Shown piece by piece: positions 49,140 to 58,667 of a stretch of DNA of 64,000 bases. Position 1 is the stretch's first letter. Each line of letters starts with the position of its first letter. The notes beneath the pieces were generated by a model that was given only the letters and a program-made list of their open reading frames with translations, was not told the origin of the DNA and ran no database searches. The position numbers and the translations under genes were made by a program. The stretch covers positions 4,960,001 to 5,024,000 of the forward strand of contig NC_046674.1 of assembly GCF_003369915.1 (NCBI RefSeq). The letters run 5' to 3'. The DNA is from Drosophila miranda. Taxonomy: Eukaryota; Arthropoda; Insecta; Diptera; Drosophilidae.

Positions 49140-49778
49140 ATGGACTCATCGGATTCGGTAAATACACACATGTGCGGCATCATCGAGCAGCAGCATAACA
49201 GCTCCTTTCGCCTGCAGTGCTCGCTGTCGTCGGTGGACAGCGAGAGTGACCTATCGCTGGCATTCGAGCGTGATCTGGGGGGCGTGGAGGAGCCGAGCAA
49301 TTGCGACGAATTACCGGCCTTTGAGATACGCGCCTTCTCGCCGCATGGACGCACGCCATCGCCCATCGATGACCTGAACATCTCGGACATTGAGACTCCG
49401 AAGCAGCATCATCCAGAAGAGCCCGCCTGCCAAAACCATCCCGACTTTGTGGCCCTGCATGAAATCAACGCACAAATCACTCCACCCAGCGACGCCGACG
49501 ACTCTAAGATGGCCCTGAGTCGCACCAACAGCTTGGAGACGATCTTCGAGGGCGTGTTCCTTAACACACCGCCACGCGAAAAACCCAACAACAGCCCAGG
49601 CTCCTCGCGTTTCACGCCCAAGCGCGTGCGGGCAAATCTCATGGAACTGGCGGCCATCGGCAATCGCGTACAGACCACCACCGGCAAGGAGAACCAGTCG
49701 CCGGGAGCAGGAGTGGCTGCTGCCAAGTGGCCATCGCCAACGACCTCTCCGCGCAAGGCGTCACCAAGCTACCGCTAG
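49140..49778 (+). CDS. Unrecognised 212-residue Ser/Pro-rich protein
   Basis: The single-exon frame begins at ATG 49140 in a good context (CAACATGG); the frame stays open upstream but has no other suitable ATG. There is no signal peptide or membrane segment, and composition suggests a largely disordered, acidic then basic protein. Visible motifs: a Ser/Asp-rich region (about 33-50), a proline-directed SPHGRTPSPIDD stretch near 70, an RTNSLE motif near 131 that resembles a basophilic kinase or 14-3-3 site, NTPPREKP, RFTPKRVRANL near 157, and a C-terminal run of SP/TSP sites. Many are CDK- or MAPK-type sites, so cell-cycle or signalling regulation is possible. AATAAA follows at 49944, and a DRE lies upstream. 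I cannot name a family. Protein-like codon use makes it a real gene. Confidence 0.8.
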   Translation: MDSSDSVNTHMCGIIEQQHNSSFRLQCSLSSVDSESDLSLAFERDLGGVEEPSNCDELPAFEIRAFSPHGRTPSPIDDLNISDIETPKQHHPEEPACQNHPDFVALHEINAQITPPSDADDSKMALSRTNSLETIFEGVFLNTPPREKPNNSPGSSRFTPKRVRANLMELAAIGNRVQTTTGKENQSPGAGVAAAKWPSPTTSPRKASPSYR

Positions 49779-49943
49779 ACCCAACCAAAGCCATAGGAGC
49801 ACTCCTTAGACTGCCATCGACCAAGTTCTAGACTAAGTACCGAATACGAATCATTCGCTTTGTGTACACACTGCATGTGTATCTGAAAGCAATGAACTGA
49901 ATTTATATTTTACAGACCAGGAATCTTACTTTTTGTGGTCTTA

Positions 49944-49949
49944 AATAAA
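49944..49949 (+). terminator. Poly(A) signal of the 212-residue protein gene
   Basis: AATAAA about 165 bases after the stop at 49778. Confidence 0.6.
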
Positions 49950-50663
49950 ACATCGTCTTTCCATGTTTCAAACATTCAACAAAAACTTTGGTTTCCACTC
50001 TGCGATGGGGTTTTCTATGGTGACCAGATGTTCCGTTCCCAGTAGGTAGGAGGCTATTTACCTGGTACCTGCTGGTGCCAGTACCTGCAGAAATATCACC
50101 AATCATATTCGGAATGGCATTTATGAATACCTGCGTTGCCCAAGGACTTAACACGGGACTCTTGGATTAATTGTGGAAAAGTTGCAGAGCATAACAAAAA
50201 TATTTAATTGTAGTTTTTTTTTTTTTTTCTTACGGCTACACTTAAGACTAGACTCTTATGTATTCTAATATAATAACTTGTGCAGCAGTACAAAAATATA
50301 TAGTTATATATCCTTGATAGATACTTGAGTTAATTTTTAGGCTATGCGAATATAGCACCTGTTTTATCGACTCCATTCCATTTCCCCGTTTCGTGTTTCA
50401 TACGAAACTTCGATGATAAGAAAAATAAGAAAGTTTTAAAGAAATTGAAGGTACGTTGCAAGCATGCATCGTTCAAAATTAAACTGGAATGTCTCTTTTG
50501 GCAGCGGCATGACGAACATGCTTAAAATTAAAAGAAAAACACACAGCGAACAGAATGGGCTGACTATGAATTTTGTAAGAATCAATACAAAGAGCAATTA
50601 CAGATCCCGGATAGCTGATGCTGCTGCTCTTCCGACCTGTCCTGTACCGTTGATGGACGTTGA
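49950..50663. other. Convergent intergenic region
   Basis: Lies between the plus-strand 212-residue gene and the 3' end of the minus-strand N4BP2-like gene. It includes a T-rich run near 50214-50229. An 83-codon minus frame at 49903-50154 has no supporting features. No gene is called. Confidence 0.5.
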
Positions 50664-53600
50664 TCAAAAGTTATCCGAGTGACGCGAAGCAGAAAACACT
50701 TTCACACGCAAAAGTCCCGGGTTGACCTCCTGCCAGCTGGAGTGATAAAATGCAAGCGATAAGCGATCCCTCATAAATGTATCCTCTCAAGACTCACCGT
50801 AAACGCCTTTCTCCCAATCTGCACTTGACCTTGTTCTTTATGGTGGACACTCCATTGGCGCTGTGCAGTCCCCGTCCTGTAATGATGAACACATGCTTGT
50901 ACACACGCGTACTCTTGCGCAGCTTGGTTATGTGGCGATCGAGGAAGAGATCCAGACAGCTGATGGCCTCCACAGTGTGCAGATAGTGTAGGTCCAGCAG
51001 ATCCGGATTGTTCTGGGTGTGCTTGTGCACTTCCATAATGCAGGTGGCAGCCCGATGGTTGAACACATCGATCTTTGTCTTGTGCAGATTGGCTATCTGC
51101 GAATAGTACAGCGCCACATTGCCGTTGCCTTTCTGCACAGCCTGGTTGGCCTTCAGATAGCATTCGGCCTTTAGCTGGGCATGGTGGGCGGCCAGATTGC
51201 GGGTCTCCTCAAAGTCACGCAGAGCGGCACACTTTGCCTCCTCGTGCAACTGCGGCGAGCGGCTGCTCGACGACGCTGTCGAGACACACCTCTGGCCTTG
51301 GCTTGCAGCACTATTCTCGCTGCCTTTGACGGTTTGCTGTAACTTCTGCTGTTGCTGTTGCTCCTGCAGTGCGACCTAAACAGAAAAAGTGGTTTAAAGT
51401 GAGGCAGAGACTAAGCATATTTGAATGGCATACCTTCTCGCTCTCGCGCAACGCCTTATCATAAAGCTCCGCCTCGTTGAGAGAACTCTGGACATCACTG
51501 TCGAGCACCTCCACGGTCTTGCCATAGTTGCTGCCGGTGGCCGAGAATATCTCGAGCACCGTTTCGTTGGGTATATTCGGGAACTTCTCGCACAGCTTCA
51601 TCTTTGTCAAATGGGTGGCAATGTCGTTGGGCTGATGACGGGCGGCCATCTCGGACGCCTGCTTGGCGGCCTGTTGCTCGCTGTTGTAAATGCTCCAGGC
51701 CAGCTCCATGTCGAGCAGCTCGTTCACGTTCCTGGGCGACTCGCTGCACTCGGCATATTCGGGATGCTTCAGTAGACGGGCGAATTGTTCATCGTCGCGC
51801 AACGTTTTCTGGCGCTGCTCCTCCAGCTGATTATAGACGCCCTCCAGCCACAGCATGTACAATTGCTTAAGCAATTGCCGTGGCACAAACACTTTGGTGG
51901 CGGGCAGCTCCGGCGGCATCATCTCCCCATCTGTGTGGAACAGAGTGCGCAGTTGCTTGACCAGAGTATCCCCCAAATCCATTTCCTCCAGAATATTGTC
52001 ATCGGGATCCTCCTCCTCCTCCGCTTCTACGACTTCTGTGGGCTGCACAATCATCGGCTGATCGAGTATACCATTGCGTATGTCGCGTATCTTTCGGGTG
52101 TGCTCCGAGTATTGTTCATCACCTAAAACACAAATCAAATCCATGAGCTTGAGGGCAATGGTTCCCATTCGAAGCATCTCAAACCTAGTACAAAGAAGTT
52201 CTCAACTTGCAACTGCAGCTTCTTGTTTGGCGGTGCCGAGAAGCGTTTGTGACGGCTCTGGCGTTGGGGCTTGGGCATATACTTGGCCCCCAAGGCCGTT
52301 GGCGATGGTGAACATGGGGGTGGAGAAGCTTCCTCCTTTTTATCAGCTCTGCCACAATCGCATTGGAATTGTGCCGACTCCTCTGGCAACATGGACGCGT
52401 CAAGGTCCGATTCCAAGCCGGCATTCAGCTCATCCTCTTTGATTAGTATGTCCACGGCCCAATCCACATTCGTTTTGCACTTCACGTAGAGATCCCAGAG
52501 GCCTGTCAGCCGCTTGTTCGGATACATTTGACGCAGCAAAACGAAATTTGGGGGCTCGTTGGGACAATTAAGACAGTGGCGCTCGAAAGTGGTTTGCTCA
52601 TTGGAACCAGCCTTCGGTGGGGCCTTTTCGGCCGGGTCATCGCGCAGCAGATCTATAAGCGCATTCTCGTACGAACCAGTCCCAACAGCAACTGGATCTA
52701 GTCTGGGGGCTGATGGGGGCTGCTCACCGCCCGATTGCGACCAATATTTGGGAGCACCTTGTTCGTGGGGCACCCAACTGCAGGCATTGACATTCAGCTT
52801 GACACCGTTTGGGGATAGACTATCAGGATTGTCGTTCTCTGGCAGCGTAACTATCGTGGGCAAGGCCGGCAGTGGCGGGTATTGTCGTAGCTGTGGCAAC
52901 TTTACTGTGTATTTGGTTTCCTTCAGCAACTGAGAAGAGAGAAAGAGAGAGAGAAAGCCTTGAGAATAGGGAAAACCTTAGATTTGCACTTGATTCTTGC
53001 TTTTACCTTGATTAGTTCCGGCACACTTGTCTTCTCGTAGCGCTCCAGCATGCGCTGAATGTTCTCCCGGGGCACCTTATGTATGTTCTTTTGTGCCAGC
53101 TTGCTGGCCGACTTTGACCAGTCTGTTTGAGGCTCCAGCAGCTCCACCAGGTAGCCATACTGTACGGCAATCTTGACATAAGGCTGCATTTCCCACACCG
53201 TTATGTTGGTGTTGTCGACTATGATGGGACTCCAGCCCAGAGAGGCTTTTTTTTGTACCCTCTCCTTGTTCCAGTTATGGGCGGTCGTCAGCAGAGTTTT
53301 ATCAAACTTATAGCCACGCGGCCTGTTGAAGTAATCATCTGTGCTAAAGACGAAGTCCAGCATGTCGTTTTGCTCCAGCAGACCGCTTTGGCGTATTACA
53401 GATTCAGCCAGCGTGGACTTACCGCTGCCCGATGGCCCGCGCATGATGATCATCAGTTTTTGGCCAGCTTGGGCCTTCATGCAAATGGCATTGAACTGTT
53501 TGTCTTTGTTGTTGGCGCTGCTGGGATACATTTCGAAGCTGCTGGGATTCATTTTGAAGCTGCTGGTTGCGGCTGGGCCAACGAATTTCCTCGGAGTGTA

Positions 53601-53732
53601 CATGGCGATGTTGGTTCTGCCGTTGCCATTGCCGTTACCGCTGCTGTTGACGTTGGGCTGGCTGACGCTCAGCTCGTTGTTGAGCAAGACCGCCAATTCC
53701 GCTTGCTCAGCAGCATTTCGCGCCGCTGACAT
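50664..53732 (-). CDS. CG7139: N4BP2/Cue2/NONU-1-like kinase-CUE-Smr protein
   Basis: Five exons on the minus strand: 53732-53007, 52929-52185, 52122-51434, 51375-50798 and a final 73-base exon 50736-50664. All have GT..AG introns with matching phases, giving 936 residues. The start is the ATG yielding MSAARNAAEQ. Domains: Asn/Gly/Ser-rich N-terminus; a polynucleotide-kinase-like P-loop GPSGSGKST at 99-107 with its NTP-binding fold to about 240; CUE-like helices at about 370-407 and 662-701; a Gln-rich linker; a DUF1771 helix near 765-830; a C-terminal Smr domain with DLH at 848-850, GRGLHS, and NPGLLRV completed by the last exon. Yeast Cue2 and worm NONU-1 are Smr endonucleases that cut mRNA at collided ribosomes in no-go decay; human N4BP2 has the same layout. 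I infer that role here. From memory the fly gene is CG7139. Confidence 0.9.
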
Positions 53733-54463
53733 TCTATTTGTTGTTGTTGTTGCGCAACTGTTGCTCTCTCTGAATGTGTAAGTGAAACGTAATACGCAGT
53801 AATCTCGACTGCTCTGCTCCGCTCCCTTATCGCGGACCGGACTCACCAATACTATGGAAACTGCCAATCCACTCGATCCTCGACCCAAGCTGTTGCACAA
53901 ACTTGGGGGCCGTTCTTTAGCTGGTTATTTACTGCTAACACATGCGGATTCCTTGGGTTCGAGTTTCAGATGCGTCCCTTTTTGTCGTGTGTTGTGTTTT
54001 GTGTACATAAACTAAATAATACGTCTTGGAAGCATCAAAGTGCTTTTTGCGCTGCATCGCATTAACAACACCACTGCATCAATGACATATATAAATGATC
54101 ATATGTAAATGGCCATCGATTTCCAGTATATCTATGTCCAGCGATGAGTAAAATTTTAGGCTTAGCTTGAGACACTTTATAGTAATTACACTTAAAACTT
54201 AAAGCATTGCAAGAAAGGAAATAATGGAAGGGAAAAGAAGGTATGGACAATAGGCAATACAGCCCAGAAAATGCAACGCATGCAAGGTGACATTCACCAC
54301 ATTTACCTAATATGCCTTGCCGATTTTGTCTTCAAGGTATGTTGTGCTCACCCGCGAGGTGAGGTCGTACGAACCTAGCAATTTGCCTTGGCTATTTTTG
54401 CCTGTTGTCCATACCCTTTTTTATAGCCCATTCATAATTACGTCTCATTTTTTCGTCACAGGA
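53733..54463. other. Upstream region of N4BP2-like gene
   Basis: Contains that gene's 5' leader and probably its promoter. No TATA box stands out. A short plus-strand frame near 54310 ending in a GTATGT donor was not called. Confidence 0.45.
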
Positions 54464-54486
54464 TATCGATAGTGGACTTATCGATA
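54464..54486. promoter_or_regulatory. Two tandem DRE elements (TATCGATA)
   Basis: Perfect copies at 54464-54471 and 54479-54486, 15 bases apart. They lie between the N4BP2-like gene and the end of the J-domain cluster and most likely serve the minus-strand N4BP2-like promoter. Confidence 0.55.
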
Positions 54487-54538
54487 AAATATATCGTCTG
54501 ATTGGATTGCTTACAAAATAAGTTTTAAACAAAAATGA

Positions 54539-54940
54539 TTAACAACAATTACCTCTAAATAAATTTCGATACTTACTAGATCTTAAACTAAATTTTATTA
54601 AAATCCTCCACCCAAACAAGGGCAATATTCCCATCCAGTATCCCAGAATTAGAATCTGCATCAGGTGGCCGAAAATCACAAGATTCTCTACAATGGAGCG
54701 ACTAGACAGAAATTGGACCAGCCATTGGGCCAGTGTGGTCACAAGGCCCTTGGCCAGAAAAAACAATGTTCGCAGAGACAATTTTGCCACGATTGGGATT
54801 ACAATTCTCGAATATTTGACTGCAACGTGGAGTAGTTCGAGTAGCAGCGGTAGAACAAACTGACAACACAGCCAGCGCTGACAATATTTCATCACTTGCT
54901 CTAAGATCGAAAAGAAAGCGACTACGGGCAGCCAATTAAT
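54539..54940 (-). other. In-frame hydrophobic extension after TGA of a J-domain gene
   Basis: Directly after the TGA at 54941-54943, the same frame stays open for 133 codons to a stop at 54539. It begins INWLPVVAFFSILEQ and is dominated by Leu, Ile, Val and Phe, with perhaps three or four membrane-spanning stretches. It has one ATG (54892), which is not obviously a separate start. Hydrophobic patterning this consistent suggests coding DNA. It could be a readthrough extension, a formerly continuous gene broken by one nonsense change, or a second small membrane protein gene. Confidence 0.5.
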
Positions 54941-55282
54941 TCAGTTGAACCACCTTTTTAGATAACTTGAGTTCGGGCTTTGATGATGCTGCTCCTGGCT
55001 CTGTTTCTGATTGTGGTGTCGATTGCCATTGTGATCTCTGTATTTCGCACGGTGTCTTGCCAGCAAGTCGCAATCATGTCTCAGTCTTTTTTCTGAATCT
55101 TTAAGAATATTGTATGCGTGACAGATTAGCTTGAATTGTTCTGTTGTTTCTTTCGATCCGCTTTTATCTGGATGATATATACGAGCAAGGTGTTGAAAGA
55201 CTTTCTTAATCTCAGCCTCCGGTGCCTTCAAGTCGACGCCCAGCACCATGTAGAAATTTATGAACCCGAAGTCCTCGTACAT
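54941..55282 (-). CDS. J-domain protein (DnaJ/Hsp40 type), possibly readthrough or truncated
   Basis: 113 residues from ATG 55282 to a TGA at 54941. Residues about 8-76 form a J domain: helix II is basic, HPD (needed to stimulate Hsp70 ATPase) is at 37-39, and helix III reads CHAYNILKDSEKR. The tail is His/Gln/Asn-rich (residues 80-107). The start lies only 57 bases beyond the stop of the upstream repeat-bearing J gene, so spacing is extremely tight. After the TGA the frame continues for 133 hydrophobic codons, so the natural product may be a J domain on a multi-spanning membrane anchor. D. melanogaster CG7133 is a J-domain gene I recall from this neighbourhood and may correspond to this or the adjacent gene; I cannot decide which. 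Confidence 0.75.
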   Translation of the reverse strand: MYEDFGFINFYMVLGVDLKAPEAEIKKVFQHLARIYHPDKSGSKETTEQFKLICHAYNILKDSEKRLRHDCDLLARHRAKYRDHNGNRHHNQKQSQEQHHQSPNSSYLKRWFN

Positions 55283-55334
55283 CGCTTTGATTCAGTCTCA
55301 TCAACCAGAACGAAACGCCACAACCGGACAATAT

Positions 55335-55340
55335 TTTATT
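55335..55340 (-). terminator. Poly(A) signal overlapping stop codon
   Basis: AATAAA on the minus strand shares bases with the TAA stop (55339-55341) of the repeat-bearing J gene, the same arrangement as in the G6PD-like gene at 8250. Confidence 0.55.
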
Positions 55341-57675
55341 ATTTTCGAGAGAAGAATACTTGTCGATAGAGAAAACTCCGAAAGCCATTCCATATCTTGG
55401 ATATCCCTCCGGCAGTTGCGCTAGCTACGGCGATGGTAGCTGATGGTAGGGAGGATGTCGATGAAGTCTCTGCATTCGATGACCCTGTTGTCCACTTCCA
55501 TATCTTGGATATCCCTCCGGCAGTGGCGCTAGCAACGGCGCTGGTAGCTGATGATAGGGAGGAAGTCGATGAAGTCTCTGCATTCGATGACCCTGTTGTC
55601 CACTTCCATATCTTGGATATCCCTCCGGCAGTGGCGCTAGCAACGGCGCTGGTAGCTGATGATAGGGAGGAAGTCGATGAAGTCTCTGCATTCGATGACC
55701 CTGTAGTCCACTTCCATATCTTGGATATCCCTCCGGCAGTTGCGCTAGCTACGGCGATGGTAGCTGATGGTAGGGAGGATGTCGATGAAGTCTCTGCATT
55801 CGATGACCCTGTTGTCCACTTCCATATCTTGGATATCCCTCCGGCAGTGGCGCTAGCAACGGCGCTGGTAGCTGATGATAGGGAGGAAGTCAATGAAGTC
55901 TCTGCATTCGATGACCCTGTAGTCCACTTCCATATCTTGGATATCCCTCCGGCAGTGGCGCTAGCAACGGCGCTGGTAGCTGATGATAGGGAGGAAGTCG
56001 ATGAAGTCTCTGCATTCGATGACCCTGTAGTCCACTTCCATATCTTGGATATCCCTCCGGCAGTTGCGCTAGCTACGGCGATGGTAGCTGATGGTAGGGA
56101 GGATGTCGATGAAGTCTCTGCATTCGATGACCCTGTTGTCCACTTCCATATCTTGGATATCCCTCCGGCAGTGGCGCTAGCAACGGCGCTGGTAGCTGAT
56201 GATAGGGAGGAAGTCAATGAAGTCTCTGCATTCGATGACCCTGTAGTCCACTTCCATATCTTGGATATCCCTCCGGCAGTGGCGCTAGCAACGGCGCTGG
56301 TAGCTGATGATAGGGAGGAAGTCGATGAAGTCTCTGCATTCGATGACCCTGTAGTCCACTTCCATATCTTGGATATCCCTCCGGCAGTTGCGCTAGCTAC
56401 GGCGATGGTAGCTGATGGTAGGGAGGATGTCGATGAAGTCTCTGCATTCGATGACCCTGTTGTCCACTTCCATATCTTGGATATCCCTCCGGCAGTGGCG
56501 CTAGCAACGGCGCTGGTAGCTGATGATAGGGAGGAAGTCAATGAAGTCTCTGCATTCGATGACCCTGTAGTCCACTTCCATATCTTGGATATCCCTCCGG
56601 CAGTGGCGCTAGCAACGGCGCTGGTAGCTGATGATAGGGAGGAAGTCGATGAAGTCTCTGCATTCGATGACCCTGTAGTCCACTTCCATATCTTGGATAT
56701 CCCTCCGGCAGTTGCGCTAGCTACGGCGATGGTAGCTGATGGTAGGGAGGATGTCGATGAAGTCTCTGCATTCGATGACCCTGTTGTCCACTTCCATATC
56801 TTGGATATCCCTCCGGCAGTGGCGCTAGCAACGGCGCTGGTAGCTGATGATAGGGAGGAAGTCGATGAAGTCTCTGCATTCGATGACCCTGTTGTCCACT
56901 TCCATATCTTGGATATCCCTCCGGCAGTGGCGCTAGCAACGGCGCTGGTAGCTGATGATAGGGAGGAAGTCGATGAAGTCTCTGCATTCGATGACCCTGT
57001 AGTCCACTTCCATATCTTGGATATCCCTCCGGCAGTTGCGCTAGCTACGGCGATGGTAGCTGATGGTAGGGAGGATGTCGATGAAGTCTCTGCATTCGAT
57101 GACCCTGTTGTCCACTTCCATATCTTGGATATCCCTCCGGCAGTGGCGCTAGCAACGGCGCTGGTAGCTGATGATAGGGAGGAAGTCAATGAAGTCTCTG
57201 CATTCGATGACCCTGTAGTCCACTTCCATATCTTGGATATCCCTCCGGCAGTTTCGCTAGCTACGGCGCTGGTAGCCGACGATAGAGAAGATGTCGATGA
57301 TTTTGTGGTCCTATTAACGATCGTATATGCACAAGCCATACTTCCAAGAACAAGAAAATAAATTTGTAGGCTTGACTTGGACGGCATTTTCCAATTTGAG
57401 CTGTTCCACGAAGCTTTCTTGTCTTGACTGTGCTTCCGCTGGTGTTCTTCTTGTGATTTTTCGGGACGTGTTTGTTTTTCGCGGTAGGTCTGATCTAATT
57501 TGCCTCGTTCATGTTGATCTTCCAAGATTTTGTAGGCGGCGCTTATCTTCTTAAACTCCTCCTCTCCGGTTTTGTTCTTGTCTGGGTGGAAACGCAAGGC
57601 CCTATTAAAATAGGCCTTTCTAATTTGCTGCCAGGTAGCATTTCTTTTCACTCCCAAAACTTTGAAGTTGTCCAT
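55339..57675 (-). CDS. Membrane J-domain protein with 18 tandem 36-residue repeats
   Basis: 778 residues from ATG 57675, one exon. Residues 1-66 form a J domain with HPD at 30-32 and a normal helix III (AAYKILEDQHE), so it should recruit Hsp70. A charged, Gln/Lys-rich linker follows, then one hydrophobic segment at about 103-120 (LQIYFLVLGSMACAYTIV), likely a membrane anchor. From about 127 come 18 tandem 36-residue units, each Ser/Thr/Ala/Gly-rich with a GGISKIWKW core and ending near SSNAET. The last unit is cut short and runs into GFRSFLYRQVFFSRK. Repeat units lack acidic residues apart from one Glu and contain two Lys, giving a polar Ser/Thr face and a sparse hydrophobic face, as in curvature-sensing or lipid-droplet helices. 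That role is inference. Neighbours on both sides are also J proteins. Confidence 0.85.
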   Translation of the reverse strand: MDNFKVLGVKRNATWQQIRKAYFNRALRFHPDKNKTGEEEFKKISAAYKILEDQHERGKLDQTYREKQTRPEKSQEEHQRKHSQDKKASWNSSNWKMPSKSSLQIYFLVLGSMACAYTIVNRTTKSSTSSLSSATSAVASETAGGISKIWKWTTGSSNAETSLTSSLSSATSAVASATAGGISKIWKWTTGSSNAETSSTSSLPSATIAVASATAGGISKIWKWTTGSSNAETSSTSSLSSATSAVASATAGGISKIWKWTTGSSNAETSSTSSLSSATSAVASATAGGISKIWKWTTGSSNAETSSTSSLPSATIAVASATAGGISKIWKWTTGSSNAETSSTSSLSSATSAVASATAGGISKIWKWTTGSSNAETSLTSSLSSATSAVASATAGGISKIWKWTTGSSNAETSSTSSLPSATIAVASATAGGISKIWKWTTGSSNAETSSTSSLSSATSAVASATAGGISKIWKWTTGSSNAETSLTSSLSSATSAVASATAGGISKIWKWTTGSSNAETSSTSSLPSATIAVASATAGGISKIWKWTTGSSNAETSSTSSLSSATSAVASATAGGISKIWKWTTGSSNAETSLTSSLSSATSAVASATAGGISKIWKWTTGSSNAETSSTSSLPSATIAVASATAGGISKIWKWTTGSSNAETSSTSSLSSATSAVASATAGGISKIWKWTTGSSNAETSSTSSLSSATSAVASATAGGISKIWKWTTGSSNAETSSTSSLPSATIAVASATAGGISKIWNGFRSFLYRQVFFSRK
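55397..57297 (-). repeat. 108-bp tandem repeat array organised as 324-bp trimers
   Basis: About 18 units of 108 bp, all in frame. Three unit types alternate: S (SSTSSLSSAT), L (SLTSSLSSAT) and P (SSTSSLPSAT, with its own synonymous changes). Read along the protein the order is SLP, SSP, SLP, SLP, SLP, SSP: six trimers of 324 bp. Copies of the same type are nearly identical, while the first unit (Ser-Glu-Thr variant, extra base changes near 57250-57295) is the most diverged. That is the pattern expected from unequal crossing-over acting on 324-bp blocks. Confidence 0.95.
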
Positions 57676-58084
57676 TTTATCCTATATAAAATTTACAATA
57701 TATGTTTAATGTTTCGATATAACTGATTTCAAATACCTGCAAATTTCTACTTGCAATTTTATTGACCTATTTAATGGGAGGTACAGAACTTTCCTCTCAA
57801 ATATACTCAGCTGCGGCAAAGACTATATTTATATGGTCCTTGGCTGCGGCCTATCGCAAGGAATGTCGTGACCGGGAGTTTGAAAACTTTTTTGTTGTTT
57901 TTGTTATCTAATATTTGTTAATTGTAACTAATCCACACCGGTAATGTTCCTCTAGTCAACCGACATAATTTTAATAATTTCCAAAACATCAAATCAATGC
58001 ACAAAAATCCTCCCATCTGATATTTTTTTGAGCTACCATAATTTTGTTTATCGTTTTGGATAAATATCGATGACACTCAGCTGT
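57676..58084. other. Intergenic region between J-domain genes
   Basis: Holds the promoter of the repeat-bearing J gene (minus) and the 3' flank of the small J gene. No coding region is supported and no TATA box is obvious. Confidence 0.45.
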
Positions 58085-58094
58085 TTTATTTATT
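58085..58094 (-). terminator. Poly(A) signals of small J-domain gene
   Basis: Two overlapping AATAAA copies on the minus strand, about 57-66 bases beyond the stop at 58151. Confidence 0.6.
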
Positions 58095-58150
58095 CGAAAA
58101 AATTAATAACAATAACACCGAAAAGTACGTTTAGTAAATTAACAATAAAT

Positions 58151-58540
58151 TTAATCAGATGAAGATTCGTCGTTGTCTACATCTGGGTTCTTTTTTTTCG
58201 AGAAAAATTGAAACGTTTTGTATGCTGCAAAGGCAAATAAGACGGTTCCGCCCACTGCGCACATAAAGGGCACCATATCAGGTGTGGGCTGGGCAAATGT
58301 CTGCGCCGCCTCATCTTGAGACGTGAGACCTTCTTCTCCGTATTGATCGTAAAGTTCTCGTTTCTCCTTGTTTGACAGCACCTCAAAGGCGGCGGCAACT
58401 TCCTGAAACTGTTCTTCGGCCTGGGGGTGGTCGTTCTTATCCGGATGGTATTTGAGCGCCATCCGCCTGTATCCCTTTTTGATGTCATCCTTAGTTGCAT
58501 TTCTGTTTATGCCCAGTATCTGGTAGTAATCTTTTCCCAT
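58151..58540 (-). CDS. CG7130: Small tail-anchored J-domain protein
   Basis: 129 residues from ATG 58540. Residues 1-70 form a canonical J domain beginning [15 protein letters not shown], with HPD at 32-34 and [13 protein letters not shown] closing helix IV. A short linker (TFAQPTPDM) leads to one hydrophobic segment at about 90-112 ([18 protein letters not shown]) and a Lys-rich then acidic tail (ending SSSD). That fits a tail-anchored co-chaperone with the J domain in the cytosol, recruiting Hsp70 to a membrane; which membrane cannot be read from sequence. There is no Gly/Phe or zinc-finger region, so it is a class C (type III) J protein. From memory the D. melanogaster orthologue is CG7130 with the same layout. 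Poly(A) signals lie downstream and a perfect DRE upstream. Confidence 0.92.
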   Translation of the reverse strand: MGKDYYQILGINRNATKDDIKKGYRRMALKYHPDKNDHPQAEEQFQEVAAAFEVLSNKEKRELYDQYGEEGLTSQDEAAQTFAQPTPDMVPFMCAVGGTVLFAFAAYKTFQFFSKKKNPDVDNDESSSD

Positions 58541-58667
58541 TCTGATATAAAGTGGAATGTGACTTCTGTACGTTGACTGACTGCCTGAGCAGCTTTACTC
58601 TTACTTATTTCATTAAAACAGGAGGAGAACTTTAGACGATTAAGTATTGTCAAACCATAGAGGGCAC

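Noticed and set aside
49903..50154. 83-codon minus-strand frame in the convergent intergenic region
   Set aside because: Non-ATG or weak start, no domain, overlaps the 3' end of the plus-strand gene.
54307..54335. Short plus-strand MPCRFCLQ-like start followed by a GTATGT donor, reminiscent of a ZAD zinc-finger first exon
   Set aside because: No following exon on this strand; eight codons are too few to call.
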